Source: Brevibacterium moorei
GTDB lineage: Bacteria > Actinomycetota > Actinomycetes > Actinomycetales > Brevibacteriaceae
Length of the DNA: 45,547 nt
Direction: 5' to 3'
NCBI RefSeq assembly: GCF_024580735.1
Contig: NZ_JANIJX010000023.1
Location: 1 to 45,547 of the forward strand
Below the pieces are notes generated by a model. It was not told the DNA's origin and made no database searches. It saw only the letters and a list, made by a program, of their open reading frames with translations. How positions within the stretch are numbered: the stretch's first letter is position 1; the number at the start of each line of letters is the position of its first letter. The position numbers and the translations under genes are program-made. Positions 25,747 through 34,117 of the stretch are shown piece by piece.

Positions 25747-28338
25747 ATGACGAATCGGCTTGCGAACGCTACCAGCCCGTACCTGCGCCAGCATGCGGAC
25801 AATCCCGTGGACTGGTGGCCCTGGGGACCCGAGGCCTTCGCCGAGGCGGCCCGTCGCGATGTGCCCGTTATGGTCTCGATCGGCTACTCCACCTGCCACT
25901 GGTGTCACGTCATGGCCCACGAGTCCTTCTCCGATCCGGATATCGCAGCCCGGATCAACGAGGCGGTCGTGCCGATCAAGGTCGACCGTGAGGAACTGCC
26001 CGCCGTCGACTCCTATTACATGAACGCCCTGCAGGCCTTTCGCGGCCAGGGCGGCTGGCCGCTGACCGCCTTCACCGACCACGCCGGCACCCCGTTCTTC
26101 GCCGGTACCTATTTCCCCGCCGAGGCCCGTCCCGGCCTGCCGGCGCTGCCCGATGTGCTGCGCGCGGTCGGACAGACCTGGCGCGATGAACGTCCGCAGG
26201 TCGCGCAGATCACCGAACGACTGCGCCGGACCCTGGCGGGTCTGGCCGATCTGGGCCAGCTCGCCCATGCCTTCCCCGGCGCCGAGGACGCACCCGGCCC
26301 CACGGCATCGGAACCTGCTGCCGATGGCCGACCGACCATCGACTTAGACGAGCTGCACGCCTATTTGGAGGCGCTGGAGACCCAGGCGGACTTCAAGCAC
26401 GGTGGTTTCGGTGGTTCGCCCAAGTTCCCGCCGTTTCCCGCGCTGCGCTTCCTCATCCGCTTCGCCTGGACCGACCGGGCGGACAACACAGACAGCACAG
26501 GCGACTCCGCTCCGCAGCCGAACGCCTCGGCACTGACCCTGGCCCGTCGGACCCTGCTGAACCTGGCCACGGGCGGGATCCGCGACCACCTGCGCGGAGG
26601 GCTGTTCCGCTATACGGTCGACGCGGCCTGGCGGGTCCCCCATTTCGAGAAGATGCTCGGCGACAACGCCATGTACCTGCAGATCGCATGCGACTGGTAC
26701 CGCCTGGAGCACCGGCTGGACCCGGGCTCCGTGTGGACCCGCCTGGCCGCGCTCGAGGCCCAGGACACCGCGACCTTCCTGCTGCGCGATATGTACGTCG
26801 AGGGCCTGGGGTTTGCGGGCTTCGCGACGGCACTGGATGCGGACTCACTGGAGTTCGACCCGCATTCGGGCCTGGGCGCGGTCAACCGCGAGGGCGCCTA
26901 CTATACGTTCACCGAGCAGGAACTGTCCCAGGCGCTGCACGTGGCCGGCATAGACGCCGACCCCACCGGTGCCGGCGCTTCAGACGGAAGCGGCTCCGAA
27001 GGCGAGCGTGACGCCACCCGGGCGGCCGCGGAATTCGCAACGCCCAGCCTGCGACTGTTCTATGGCGAGCACACCGAGGACCTGCCCGGTGGCGTGCTCT
27101 ACCGCGACCCGCACCACTACGACCCCGGTCATCCGGGGGAGGAGCGCGGACCTGAAGCCGAGCACTCGCCGGATGCGCGACTGCTGGGCGTGCTGCGCCG
27201 TTACCAGGATTCGCGGGTGCCCCCGGAGCGCGACGAGAAGTTCGTCTCCGAACTCGGCGGGCTGACGATCGCGGCACTGTTCGAGGCCTCGGCGCTGTTC
27301 GACCGGCCCGAATTCGCCCATGCCGCCGCCGAGGCCCTGCGCACCTTCCGGGCTCAGGAAGCTGCCCGCTCGTACTCCCCGGCCGAGGCCGCGCCAGCCG
27401 GGCCGGCGGACCCCACCGCCTCGGCGGACGCGGTCGCGTCCGCTGTGGGCGACTCCGTCTCGGCAAATTCCGCATCGGACGCCGCTGCCCCGAGCGACTC
27501 CGCAGTAACCGACTCCGCTGCAGCAGGCTCCGCTGAATCCTGCGCCGCCGCTCTGACCCCCGGACCCGGCGCCCCACTGCTGGCTGATCTGCTCGCGCAG
27601 ATCCGCGCAGAGCTCGCCGCCGGAACGTGCGCGGGCGCGCCTGCCGCCGGAGCCGGATCCGCTGCGGAAGCCTCGACCCCGGTCACCGACTGGGCGCGGG
27701 TGAAGGACCTGTGGGACCGAGTGAAATCCGACTACCTCGTGCTCGACCAGCCGGCCGGGGTGACCGACATCCGCGCGGCGCGGGCCGCCCACGCCGAACA
27801 TCCCTCGGCGGCCGGGGCGCATCCCGCCCACACCGCACCCGTGAGCGTCTACGACTCCCTACCGGAGCCGATTCTGGGCGTGCGCGGCTCCGATCCGGTG
27901 GATCAGGTGACTCCCTCCGGCCGCTCCGCGCTGGCCGAGGCCGCCGTGCTGTTGCGCGAGCTCGCGCCGGTGGATTCCGGGGTTGAGGTTCCGCCCCAGC
28001 TGCCCGATGCCGCCCTGGATCCGATCGTGCCGCTGCTGCGCGAAACCCCGACTGGTGTGGGGTATTCGGCCTATGTCGCCGCGCTGGCCCTGGACCCGGT
28101 CCGCGTGGAGGCGAACACCCCGGAACTCCTGGCGACGGCCCGGGCTCACCCCGCGCCGGTCGCGGTCGTGGGTTCCGGTGCCGGGGCGAAGGCGGCAGAC
28201 CTGCCCGACTCCGGACCCGCATCCGCCATGGATTCCGCACCCGGCCCGCAGCCCCGGGCCCAGGTGTGCCGGGGTACGGTATGCGAGCTTCCGGTGGCGA
28301 CCTCGGTCGCGCTGAACACCGCCCTGGACCGGGGCTGA
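25747..28338 (+). CDS. DUF255 thioredoxin-domain protein (YyaL/SPATA20-like)
   Basis: 863-residue cytoplasmic protein. The N-terminal DUF255 thioredoxin fold starts [20 protein letters not shown], with redox motif CHWC (50-53) and [22 protein letters not shown]. The middle and C-terminal parts are (alpha/alpha)6-barrel-like with [20 protein letters not shown] and [12 protein letters not shown]. The role is unresolved; links to cellulose-like GH fold enzymes and redox control are known only by homology. An Ala/Ser/Asp-rich segment (about 538-640) with no family counterpart splits the second half, making the protein longer than the usual 650-700. ATG 25747 is directly before the conserved start. 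Confidence 0.92.
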   Translation: MTNRLANATSPYLRQHADNPVDWWPWGPEAFAEAARRDVPVMVSIGYSTCHWCHVMAHESFSDPDIAARINEAVVPIKVDREELPAVDSYYMNALQAFRGQGGWPLTAFTDHAGTPFFAGTYFPAEARPGLPALPDVLRAVGQTWRDERPQVAQITERLRRTLAGLADLGQLAHAFPGAEDAPGPTASEPAADGRPTIDLDELHAYLEALETQADFKHGGFGGSPKFPPFPALRFLIRFAWTDRADNTDSTGDSAPQPNASALTLARRTLLNLATGGIRDHLRGGLFRYTVDAAWRVPHFEKMLGDNAMYLQIACDWYRLEHRLDPGSVWTRLAALEAQDTATFLLRDMYVEGLGFAGFATALDADSLEFDPHSGLGAVNREGAYYTFTEQELSQALHVAGIDADPTGAGASDGSGSEGERDATRAAAEFATPSLRLFYGEHTEDLPGGVLYRDPHHYDPGHPGEERGPEAEHSPDARLLGVLRRYQDSRVPPERDEKFVSELGGLTIAALFEASALFDRPEFAHAAAEALRTFRAQEAARSYSPAEAAPAGPADPTASADAVASAVGDSVSANSASDAAAPSDSAVTDSAAAGSAESCAAALTPGPGAPLLADLLAQIRAELAAGTCAGAPAAGAGSAAEASTPVTDWARVKDLWDRVKSDYLVLDQPAGVTDIRAARAAHAEHPSAAGAHPAHTAPVSVYDSLPEPILGVRGSDPVDQVTPSGRSALAEAAVLLRELAPVDSGVEVPPQLPDAALDPIVPLLRETPTGVGYSAYVAALALDPVRVEANTPELLATARAHPAPVAVVGSGAGAKAADLPDSGPASAMDSAPGPQPRAQVCRGTVCELPVATSVALNTALDRG

Positions 28339-28422
28339 GCCCGGCCCATCGGTCCTGCACCGGGGCTCGAGGGACGCAGCTGAGTCCGGCGCGCCCCGCG
28401 CACCGGATATCCTTGGACCCGT

Positions 28423-29751
28423 ATGTTCAAAACGCTTTCCCACCTGGTCGGGTGGACGTATTTCCCGCTTGCCATCGCAGCCAAGCTCCCGTACGCGATG
28501 GTGGTCGTCGCCGTGATGACGAGCGTCTCGGCGACCTCCGGCAGCTACTCCCAAGCCGGCGCCACGGCCGCGCTCGTGGGGCTGGGCACCGCCGTGTCCG
28601 GCCCCGCCTTCGGCGCCGTCGCCGACCGCTTCGGCCAACGCACCCTGCTCATCGTCACCGCGATCCTCAACGGCGCCGCGATCTTCGCCCTGGCCTGGGC
28701 ACTGCGCGCAGGTGCGGCCCCGGCGGTTGTGCTCATCATCGGCCTGCTGATCGGCCTGAGCGCCCCGCAGGCCTCGTCGATGGTGCGCTCGCGCTGGCTG
28801 CAGGCAATCGGCCGCGAGATCCCGGAGGCGGACCGGCCCCGCGCCACCAACAAGGTGCTCAGTTATGAGTCGATGACCGATGAGTTCATGTTCGTCATCG
28901 GCCCCGTCGTGGTGGGTGTGGTGGCGATGCTCGCCGGCGTCGTGGTGCCCCTGGACTTCGGCGCGGCCCTGACCGTCGTGGGTGTCATCCTGTTCGCGGT
29001 CCACCCCTCGGTGCGCTTCACCCGGGTGCTCGATTCGGATTCCCAGGGCCGAGGTTCCGGCTCGGGTTCCGGCCCCGGCTCGGCTGCCGCGGCTCCCGCC
29101 GAAGGAGCTGCGCCCACCCCGGCCGGCGCCTCGGCAGCGTCCCCGCCCCTCGCCGCGGAACCGGCCTCCGCGATGTTCCGACTGCGGATCCTGCTGCCGA
29201 TCGCCGGGATGTTCTCGATCGGCTTCTTCTTCGGCGCCACCCTGCCGACGCTCACCGACTTCCTCGACACGCTGGGCCAGGCGGATCGCGCCGGGGTCTA
29301 CTACGGCGTGCTGGGGGTGGGCTCGGCGGCTCTGGCACTGGGCTCGCAGGCGCTGCCGGAGTCCTTCAGCCTGCGCAATCGCTGGCTGGCCACCGCCTCG
29401 CTGGCACTGCTGGGCACATTCCTGTTCGTCGGCTGGAATACCCTCCCGGGCCTGCTGGCAGCGCTCATTGTGATGGGCTGCGGGATCGGGCCAAGCCTGG
29501 TCAACCTCTATTCGATCGCGGCGCTGATGGGTCCGCGTGGGCGCACCACGACGGTGATGGCGACCATGGCGACGATGTTGACGGTGGGCCAGGCGGTGTC
29601 CAGTGCACTGGTGGGCAGGGTCATCGACGCTCAGGGGTACCATGCCGGCGGCTGGCTGTGCGTCGGTGCGATGGCGGCGCTGCTGGTCTTCGGGCTGGTC
29701 AATCATGGGGAAACGGCCAAGCTGCGCCGACAGCGGACAATCGTGGCCTGA
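28423..29751 (+). CDS. MFS transporter
   Basis: 442-residue membrane protein with twelve hydrophobic segments in two halves. A Ser/Gly/Ala/Pro-rich cytoplasmic loop (about 205-245) joins them, as in major facilitator proteins. GAVADRFGQRTLLI is the loop 2-3 motif. Resembles actinobacterial putative drug or sugar efflux MFS proteins; no substrate assigned. It starts 84 bp after the DUF255 gene on the same strand, and the DUF1684 gene follows after 24 bp, so the last two are likely one operon. Confidence 0.87.
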   Translation: MFKTLSHLVGWTYFPLAIAAKLPYAMVVVAVMTSVSATSGSYSQAGATAALVGLGTAVSGPAFGAVADRFGQRTLLIVTAILNGAAIFALAWALRAGAAPAVVLIIGLLIGLSAPQASSMVRSRWLQAIGREIPEADRPRATNKVLSYESMTDEFMFVIGPVVVGVVAMLAGVVVPLDFGAALTVVGVILFAVHPSVRFTRVLDSDSQGRGSGSGSGPGSAAAAPAEGAAPTPAGASAASPPLAAEPASAMFRLRILLPIAGMFSIGFFFGATLPTLTDFLDTLGQADRAGVYYGVLGVGSAALALGSQALPESFSLRNRWLATASLALLGTFLFVGWNTLPGLLAALIVMGCGIGPSLVNLYSIAALMGPRGRTTTVMATMATMLTVGQAVSSALVGRVIDAQGYHAGGWLCVGAMAALLVFGLVNHGETAKLRRQRTIVA

Positions 29752-29775
29752 GCCCGGGAGGACTAGTCTGGTGGC

Positions 29776-30741
29776 ATGACTGAGACGCACGCTGAGACGA
29801 CATCCTTCTCCGCGACCTGGCAGGACTGGCACGCCCAGCGGATGGAGGGCCTGCGCGCCGATCCCTTCGGCTGGCTGAGCATCACCGGCCTGGACTGGCT
29901 GACCCCCGGGGCCACCCGCGCCTACGCCGACGGCCGCGTGACCTTCACCCTGGAAGCCGAGGCCCCGGACCAGGGCGGCACCGCCAGCTCGGCTGTCTTT
30001 CCCGCAGCCGAGCCCCCCGCCGGCCCGGCGCTTCTGGTGCGCGTCGGCACTCCCACCGGGGAACGCGAACTGGACCTGGCAGCCCAAGCGCCGCAGTTCG
30101 TCGAGGTCGAGGGCGTGCGCTACGAGGTTCTGGTGCGCCAGAACGTCCATGCCCTGGCCGGCACACTGCTGGATCCCGCGAAGTCCCCGGCCGCCGCAGC
30201 CGCCGGTCCGAGCCCGGCAAAGGAATCCGGTGACCCGGCGGGCGAGCCCTGGGTCGGCATCCGTGTACGCGATTCCCACTCCACCGGCCCCACGAACACC
30301 GTCGTCCCGACTTTCCCGGCCGATCCGGACTGGATGGTCTCCGCCGCCTTCGAGCCCTATGCCGGTCCGCGCACCGAGGTCATCGACACGGCCTCCGTCG
30401 GCCTGCACGTGGCGGCGGTCTTCGTCGGCCGCGTGACCTTCACCCTGGCCGGAGACGAGTACAGGCTGCAGGTCGGCGGCGACCCGGCCACCGGCCTGGT
30501 GCTGAGCTTCCACGACGGGACGAATGGTGCGCCGGGAGACCAGGGCACCGCCGCCTGGCGCTTCGTGTCCACCGGTCCCGTGCGTGCCGAGCCGGGGACA
30601 GCCGGGCGGGTCGACATCGACTTCAACCGGGCCCTGAACTATCCGGCCGGATTCTCCCCCTACGCCACCTGCCCCGCGCCCGCGGTCGGGAACACCCTGG
30701 CCCTCGAGGTGCGGGCGGGGGAGAAGCGCCCGCACCGGTAG
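29776..30741 (+). CDS. DUF1684 domain protein
   Basis: 321 residues, soluble. Family hallmarks: N-terminal WHAQRMEGLRADPFGWLSITGLDWL and C-terminal DFNRALNYPAGFSPYATCPAP followed by the short LALEVRAGEK end. This domain is common in Actinomycetota with unknown biochemical function. The internal Ala/Pro-rich stretch (about 133-155) is not part of the domain. Downstream, convergent with the sigma factor gene, two short hairpins overlap the stop (30729-30772). Confidence 0.88.
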   Translation: MTETHAETTSFSATWQDWHAQRMEGLRADPFGWLSITGLDWLTPGATRAYADGRVTFTLEAEAPDQGGTASSAVFPAAEPPAGPALLVRVGTPTGERELDLAAQAPQFVEVEGVRYEVLVRQNVHALAGTLLDPAKSPAAAAAGPSPAKESGDPAGEPWVGIRVRDSHSTGPTNTVVPTFPADPDWMVSAAFEPYAGPRTEVIDTASVGLHVAAVFVGRVTFTLAGDEYRLQVGGDPATGLVLSFHDGTNGAPGDQGTAAWRFVSTGPVRAEPGTAGRVDIDFNRALNYPAGFSPYATCPAPAVGNTLALEVRAGEKRPHR

Positions 30742-30772
30742 TGCGGGTGGGTCGGGTCAGTTCTCACCCACC
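30729..30772. terminator. Short bidirectional hairpins between DUF1684 and sigma factor genes
   Basis: CCCGCAC (30729-30735) pairs with GTGCGGG (30741-30747), and GGTGGGT (30746-30752) with ACCCACC (30766-30772). These alternative 7-bp stems span both convergent stop codons, which are only 15 bp apart. Confidence 0.45.
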
Positions 30773-32211
30773 TGGCACTGCAATTGCGGGGCCCAGGAAC
30801 ACGGGGTGGTGGTGGGCCGGGGCCCGCCCTCGTCCGAGCCCCCGGGTGACGGCGTGCTCGGCGGGTCCGTCCGGGGGATCCTGCCGGACCCCACATCCCC
30901 ACCGATCTGGGGTCCGCGCCCCGCGGTGCCCGGGGGCAGTGACGGGTCCGCTGCGCCTCCGGCGCGCGGGGCCTCGGCACCGGGTGCCTGCGCGGAGGCG
31001 GCACCTGCGGTACCGGTATCCGGCGCCGAGGTCGGTTGTGGAACGGTGCCCGTGCTCGCCTGACCTGCTGCGCTGTCGGCGCCCGGCCGGCTCGGCGCCG
31101 CGGGTGCTGTTGGCGTCGCCGGAGTGGTAGTGGTCGGCAGGGCTTGGGACTTCGCCGGGCCCTCGGCCGCCGGTCGGTGAACCGGCGAGCTGGGCAGTAC
31201 GATGAGGACGACCGTGACGATCGCGGCGATGAGCAGGAGGGCGCCGGCTCCCAGCGTGACGTTGAGGGCGGTGAAGATGCCGGCCCCGCCGGCCACGGTG
31301 CTCGCCCCGGTCGGGGCCCCAACGCCGGCAGTGGCCCCCTGGGCCGCTCCGCCGCCGGTCGTACCGCCTTCCGCACCGCCCCCACCGGTATCCCCGGATG
31401 GCGCTGCTCCGGACAGTGCTGCTCCGGACAGCGTGGTGCCCGACAGCCCGGACCCCGCCGCGGGGACGAGTAACAGCGGTAGCAGCACGCCGAGTCTGCG
31501 GGAGGAGTGATCGGCCTCGGCGACGCGGGTCCTGCAGAACTCACAGGAGTCGACGTGCGTCCAGAAGCGCAGAGCAGAACCTGCGGTGGACTGTCCGGAC
31601 AGCACCCTGCCGGCCTGAGCGAGCGTCTTCCGGCATGCCGGGGCGCTGCCGGCATCGTTGATGTGCAGCTGGATCCAGCGTTGCTGAAGCCGGGGCCGCA
31701 GCTTGTGGATGCGGCGCGAGACCCACGGGGCGTCACGTCCCAAGTCCTGGGCGATCGCCCCGGCCTTGCGTTTGCCGGCCATGGCATCGAGGATGATGAT
31801 CCGGTCCTGTTCGGGGAACGATTCGACGACGCTGCGCAGTAAATCGGTGGTCTCCGGTGGGACGGGTTCGTGTGGATCGGGCTCCGAGTCCCAGGCGAAA
31901 CCCTCGTCCGGATCGATGCGGTGATTCAGCGCAGAGGTGCGACGGGCGATCTCGCCGCGGGCCGCCTGCATGAGATAGGACCAGACGGACCGGGTGGGGC
32001 CCAGGCCTCTCAAAGTTGCCGACAGCGTCGCCTCGAGCACATGGGAGGCCACGTCCTCGGCGTCCAGGCGGGGTGCGCGCCGGCGGACGAAGGCGGCGAC
32101 ACGGGGATGATAGGTATCCCACAGAGGGCCGAAGGCGCTCGGATCCCCGGTCCGGACCGCTTCGAGGGCGGAGGACTCGGCGTCAAGGGCCGCATGTGAT
32201 GTGCCGGACAC
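30757..32211 (-). CDS. ECF-type sigma factor fused to zinc anti-sigma-like motif, membrane segment and extracytoplasmic tail
   Basis: 484 residues. Sigma region 2 (about 30-92: YHPRVAAFVRRR, DAEDVASHVLEATLSATL) and region 4 (about 121-184: FPEQDRIIILDAMAGKRKAG, WVSRRIHKLRPRLQQRW) form an ECF-like sigma factor. Then comes C193 and H219-V-D-S-C223-E-F-C226, like the H-x3-C-x2-C zinc motif of anti-sigma (ZAS) domains. Next are a short hydrophobic run (240-253), a Gly/Ala linker, a clear transmembrane helix (313-340) and a Pro/Thr/Ala tail (341-484) with two Cys near the end. So sigma factor and membrane-bound regulator appear to be one chain. It is divergent from the pilus operon, which it may control. 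The GTG start at 32211 is preceded by AGGGA very closely. Confidence 0.8.
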   Translation of the reverse strand: MSGTSHAALDAESSALEAVRTGDPSAFGPLWDTYHPRVAAFVRRRAPRLDAEDVASHVLEATLSATLRGLGPTRSVWSYLMQAARGEIARRTSALNHRIDPDEGFAWDSEPDPHEPVPPETTDLLRSVVESFPEQDRIIILDAMAGKRKAGAIAQDLGRDAPWVSRRIHKLRPRLQQRWIQLHINDAGSAPACRKTLAQAGRVLSGQSTAGSALRFWTHVDSCEFCRTRVAEADHSSRRLGVLLPLLLVPAAGSGLSGTTLSGAALSGAAPSGDTGGGGAEGGTTGGGAAQGATAGVGAPTGASTVAGGAGIFTALNVTLGAGALLLIAAIVTVVLIVLPSSPVHRPAAEGPAKSQALPTTTTPATPTAPAAPSRPGADSAAGQASTGTVPQPTSAPDTGTAGAASAQAPGAEAPRAGGAADPSLPPGTAGRGPQIGGDVGSGRIPRTDPPSTPSPGGSDEGGPRPTTTPCSWAPQLQCQVGEN

Positions 32212-32535
32212 TTCCCTGCTACCTCGTGTTCTTTTCCCGGGTCTCCCCGGCTTCCGGTATCCATTCCGATTCTATCGGAGCACCGGTGGAAGTCCGACGG
32301 ACGGACATCGGAAAAAAGATATGGATAGGGGGGAGATTTCGACGATTTCCTACTCTTGGTTTTTGATTTCCCATTCTTTCGGTTTGGAAATCCAGTGGTT
32401 TTCAAGACCGAAATGACTGCTATCCGAGAGGATATGCACTGGCCGGCCCGCATGTTATATTCATGGGTTGAGATACCGCATGAGTGGACATACCGGTCCA
32501 CAGTTCGAAGTGTGCGGTTCCAATCCGGAGGAATC
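32212..32535. promoter_or_regulatory. AT-rich divergent region between the sigma factor and pilus operon
   Basis: 324 bp without a gene, clearly AT-richer (about 32318-32430) than its surroundings. Seen in it: TTTCGGT and ACCGAAA as an inverted repeat (32377-32383 and 32407-32413); TATATT near 32454 as a possible -10 box for the pilus operon; and CACAGTTCGAAGTGTG (32499-32514), a palindrome with one mismatch pair just before the ribosome site GGAGGA of the vWA gene. I could not define matching -35 and -10 boxes for an ECF sigma factor with confidence. Confidence 0.45.
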
Positions 32536-33906
32536 ATGTCTGGTGGGGGAACGCGGCGTCGATGGGGCGCCGGCCTGTGCGTATTGGGCCTGCTGCTGGG
32601 CACCCTGGCGCTGTTCGCGCGCCCCGCGTTCGCCCAGACGAATCCGCCGCTGCCCGCGCGCTGCGGATTGCGGGTCGCCGTGGTCCTCGACATGTCGTCC
32701 TCGCTGAGTGCCGCGGACGTGGCCCAGGCGAAGCGGGCCGCCCATAGGATGGTCTCCGGCCTGGCCGGGACGCCCAGCAGCGTGGGCCTGTACACCTTCG
32801 CCAGCTATGCCCCGGACCGGACGAACCAGCCCCTGGCCGCAACCCCGGTCGCCGAGGAATCCGGGGCCGGGACCGTGCATGCGGCCATCGACGACCTCCA
32901 GCGGGTGCCCGCGTCCGTGGGCGGCACGAACTGGGACCGGGGCCTGGCCCAGGTGGGGACGGGCTACGATCTTGTCCTGTTCGTCACCGACGGCAGGCCC
33001 ACCGCATATGGCGTGCCGGGACAGCAGGGCAATCGTGACCTGGGGACCCGCACCGATGCGATCGACCTGGAGCGGGCCAAGGCCTCGGCCACAGCGCTGC
33101 AGGCCGCCGGAACGCGGATCGTCGCGCTGGGAGTGGGCGAGAGCGTCGATGCCTCGAACCTGCGGGTGATCTCCGGACCGGATGCCGGCTCCGACTACCA
33201 CCTGGTGGGTGACTACGAGGACCTGCCCGCGATCCTGCAGGAGGCCGCTCTGGGCAACTGCGCGCAACCGGAACCGAGCACCTCGGCCGTACCCACTGCC
33301 CTCGCACCCGAGGCCACGGCGCCGACCGCACCCGTGCCGTCGGTGCCGAGCCCGGAGCCGTCTATTACCACGTCCAGCCCGACTGCGAGCCCCGTGCCCG
33401 GCACCTCGCCGACGGCTACTGTGACATCCTCGGTCCCCAGCGGCACGCCGGTCCCGAACACGCCCCGGCCGCCGGCCGCCACGACGGTGCCGGGGGAGGC
33501 CCCGACTGCGGGTGGCCCGTGCCCCGACGCACCGGATACGGGTACGGGGATGGGCCCGACCGGCGATCCCGAGGTGATGGGCACGGGCAGCGTGTCCTGG
33601 TGCCTGTTGGACATGGGGGCGACCGACACCACCGACCCCGGTTGGTTGCTGGGCGGTTCGACTTGGCGCCTGACCGGGCCCGATGGCACCTTTGCGATCG
33701 TGGAGGACAACGGCGCCAATGACTACGATCCGGCGCCGGGCCGGATCCGGGTGGGTGTGCTGGCCGACGGCGAATACACGGTCATGCAGACGCGGGCTCC
33801 TGCCGGCTACCTGATCCATGAGAATCCCGGAGTTCTGCGCGTGCAGGGGAACAAAGCAGTGGAGGGTTTCACCTTCGCGCCGCTGTTCAATATCCCCTTG
33901 GGGTAA
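32536..33906 (+). CDS. Secreted vWA-domain protein with degenerate SpaA/Cna-B domain, no sorting signal
   Basis: 456 residues. Signal peptide ends at AFA (about 33). The von Willebrand A domain (about 45-245) keeps the metal-ion adhesion site: DxSxS at 52-56, Thr131, Asp152. A Pro/Thr/Ser-rich stalk (about 250-330) leads to a prealbumin-like SpaA domain (about 350-450). By alignment with the C-terminal domain of the next gene, the isopeptide Lys is Leu357 and the E-box Glu is Gln418, so no internal isopeptide bond is expected. There is no LPxTG or membrane anchor at the end (NIPLG). Tip pilins usually have both. ATG 32536 has GGAGGA five bases upstream. First gene of the pilus operon. Confidence 0.85.
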   Translation: MSGGGTRRRWGAGLCVLGLLLGTLALFARPAFAQTNPPLPARCGLRVAVVLDMSSSLSAADVAQAKRAAHRMVSGLAGTPSSVGLYTFASYAPDRTNQPLAATPVAEESGAGTVHAAIDDLQRVPASVGGTNWDRGLAQVGTGYDLVLFVTDGRPTAYGVPGQQGNRDLGTRTDAIDLERAKASATALQAAGTRIVALGVGESVDASNLRVISGPDAGSDYHLVGDYEDLPAILQEAALGNCAQPEPSTSAVPTALAPEATAPTAPVPSVPSPEPSITTSSPTASPVPGTSPTATVTSSVPSGTPVPNTPRPPAATTVPGEAPTAGGPCPDAPDTGTGMGPTGDPEVMGTGSVSWCLLDMGATDTTDPGWLLGGSTWRLTGPDGTFAIVEDNGANDYDPAPGRIRVGVLADGEYTVMQTRAPAGYLIHENPGVLRVQGNKAVEGFTFAPLFNIPLG

Positions 33907-34079
33907 TCGGGTGGGGTAGGGAGTCACGCTAGGGCGGAATCTCCCCCTTGGGTGATGCGAATTACTACGCACACTTTACGGATTTACGAGCGGCTGTTTG
34001 GCGCGACTACCTATCTTCCGCAGGATACCTATGGGTTCTTCTCGATTCCCTCGTAGGTTTGGGCGCGTATCGAGCTCGA

Positions 34080-34097
34080 ACCTGCTCCCCAGCAGGT
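34080..34097 (+). promoter_or_regulatory. Hairpin just upstream of the 848-aa surface protein
   Basis: ACCTGCT-CCCC-AGCAGGT forms a perfect 7-bp stem with a 4-nt loop, ending 6-7 bases before GAGGAG of the ribosome site. It could attenuate translation or mark an mRNA end. The 211-bp gap otherwise shows no gene. Confidence 0.4.
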
Positions 34098-34117
34098 CCA
34101 TCTGAGGAGCAGTAGTA

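Noticed and set aside
33907..34117. A frameshift that would restore an LPxTG anchor to the vWA protein
   Set aside because: I read through the stop at 33904-33906 and in the same frame beyond it; no LPxTG, hydrophobic helix or Arg/Lys tail appears before the next gene.
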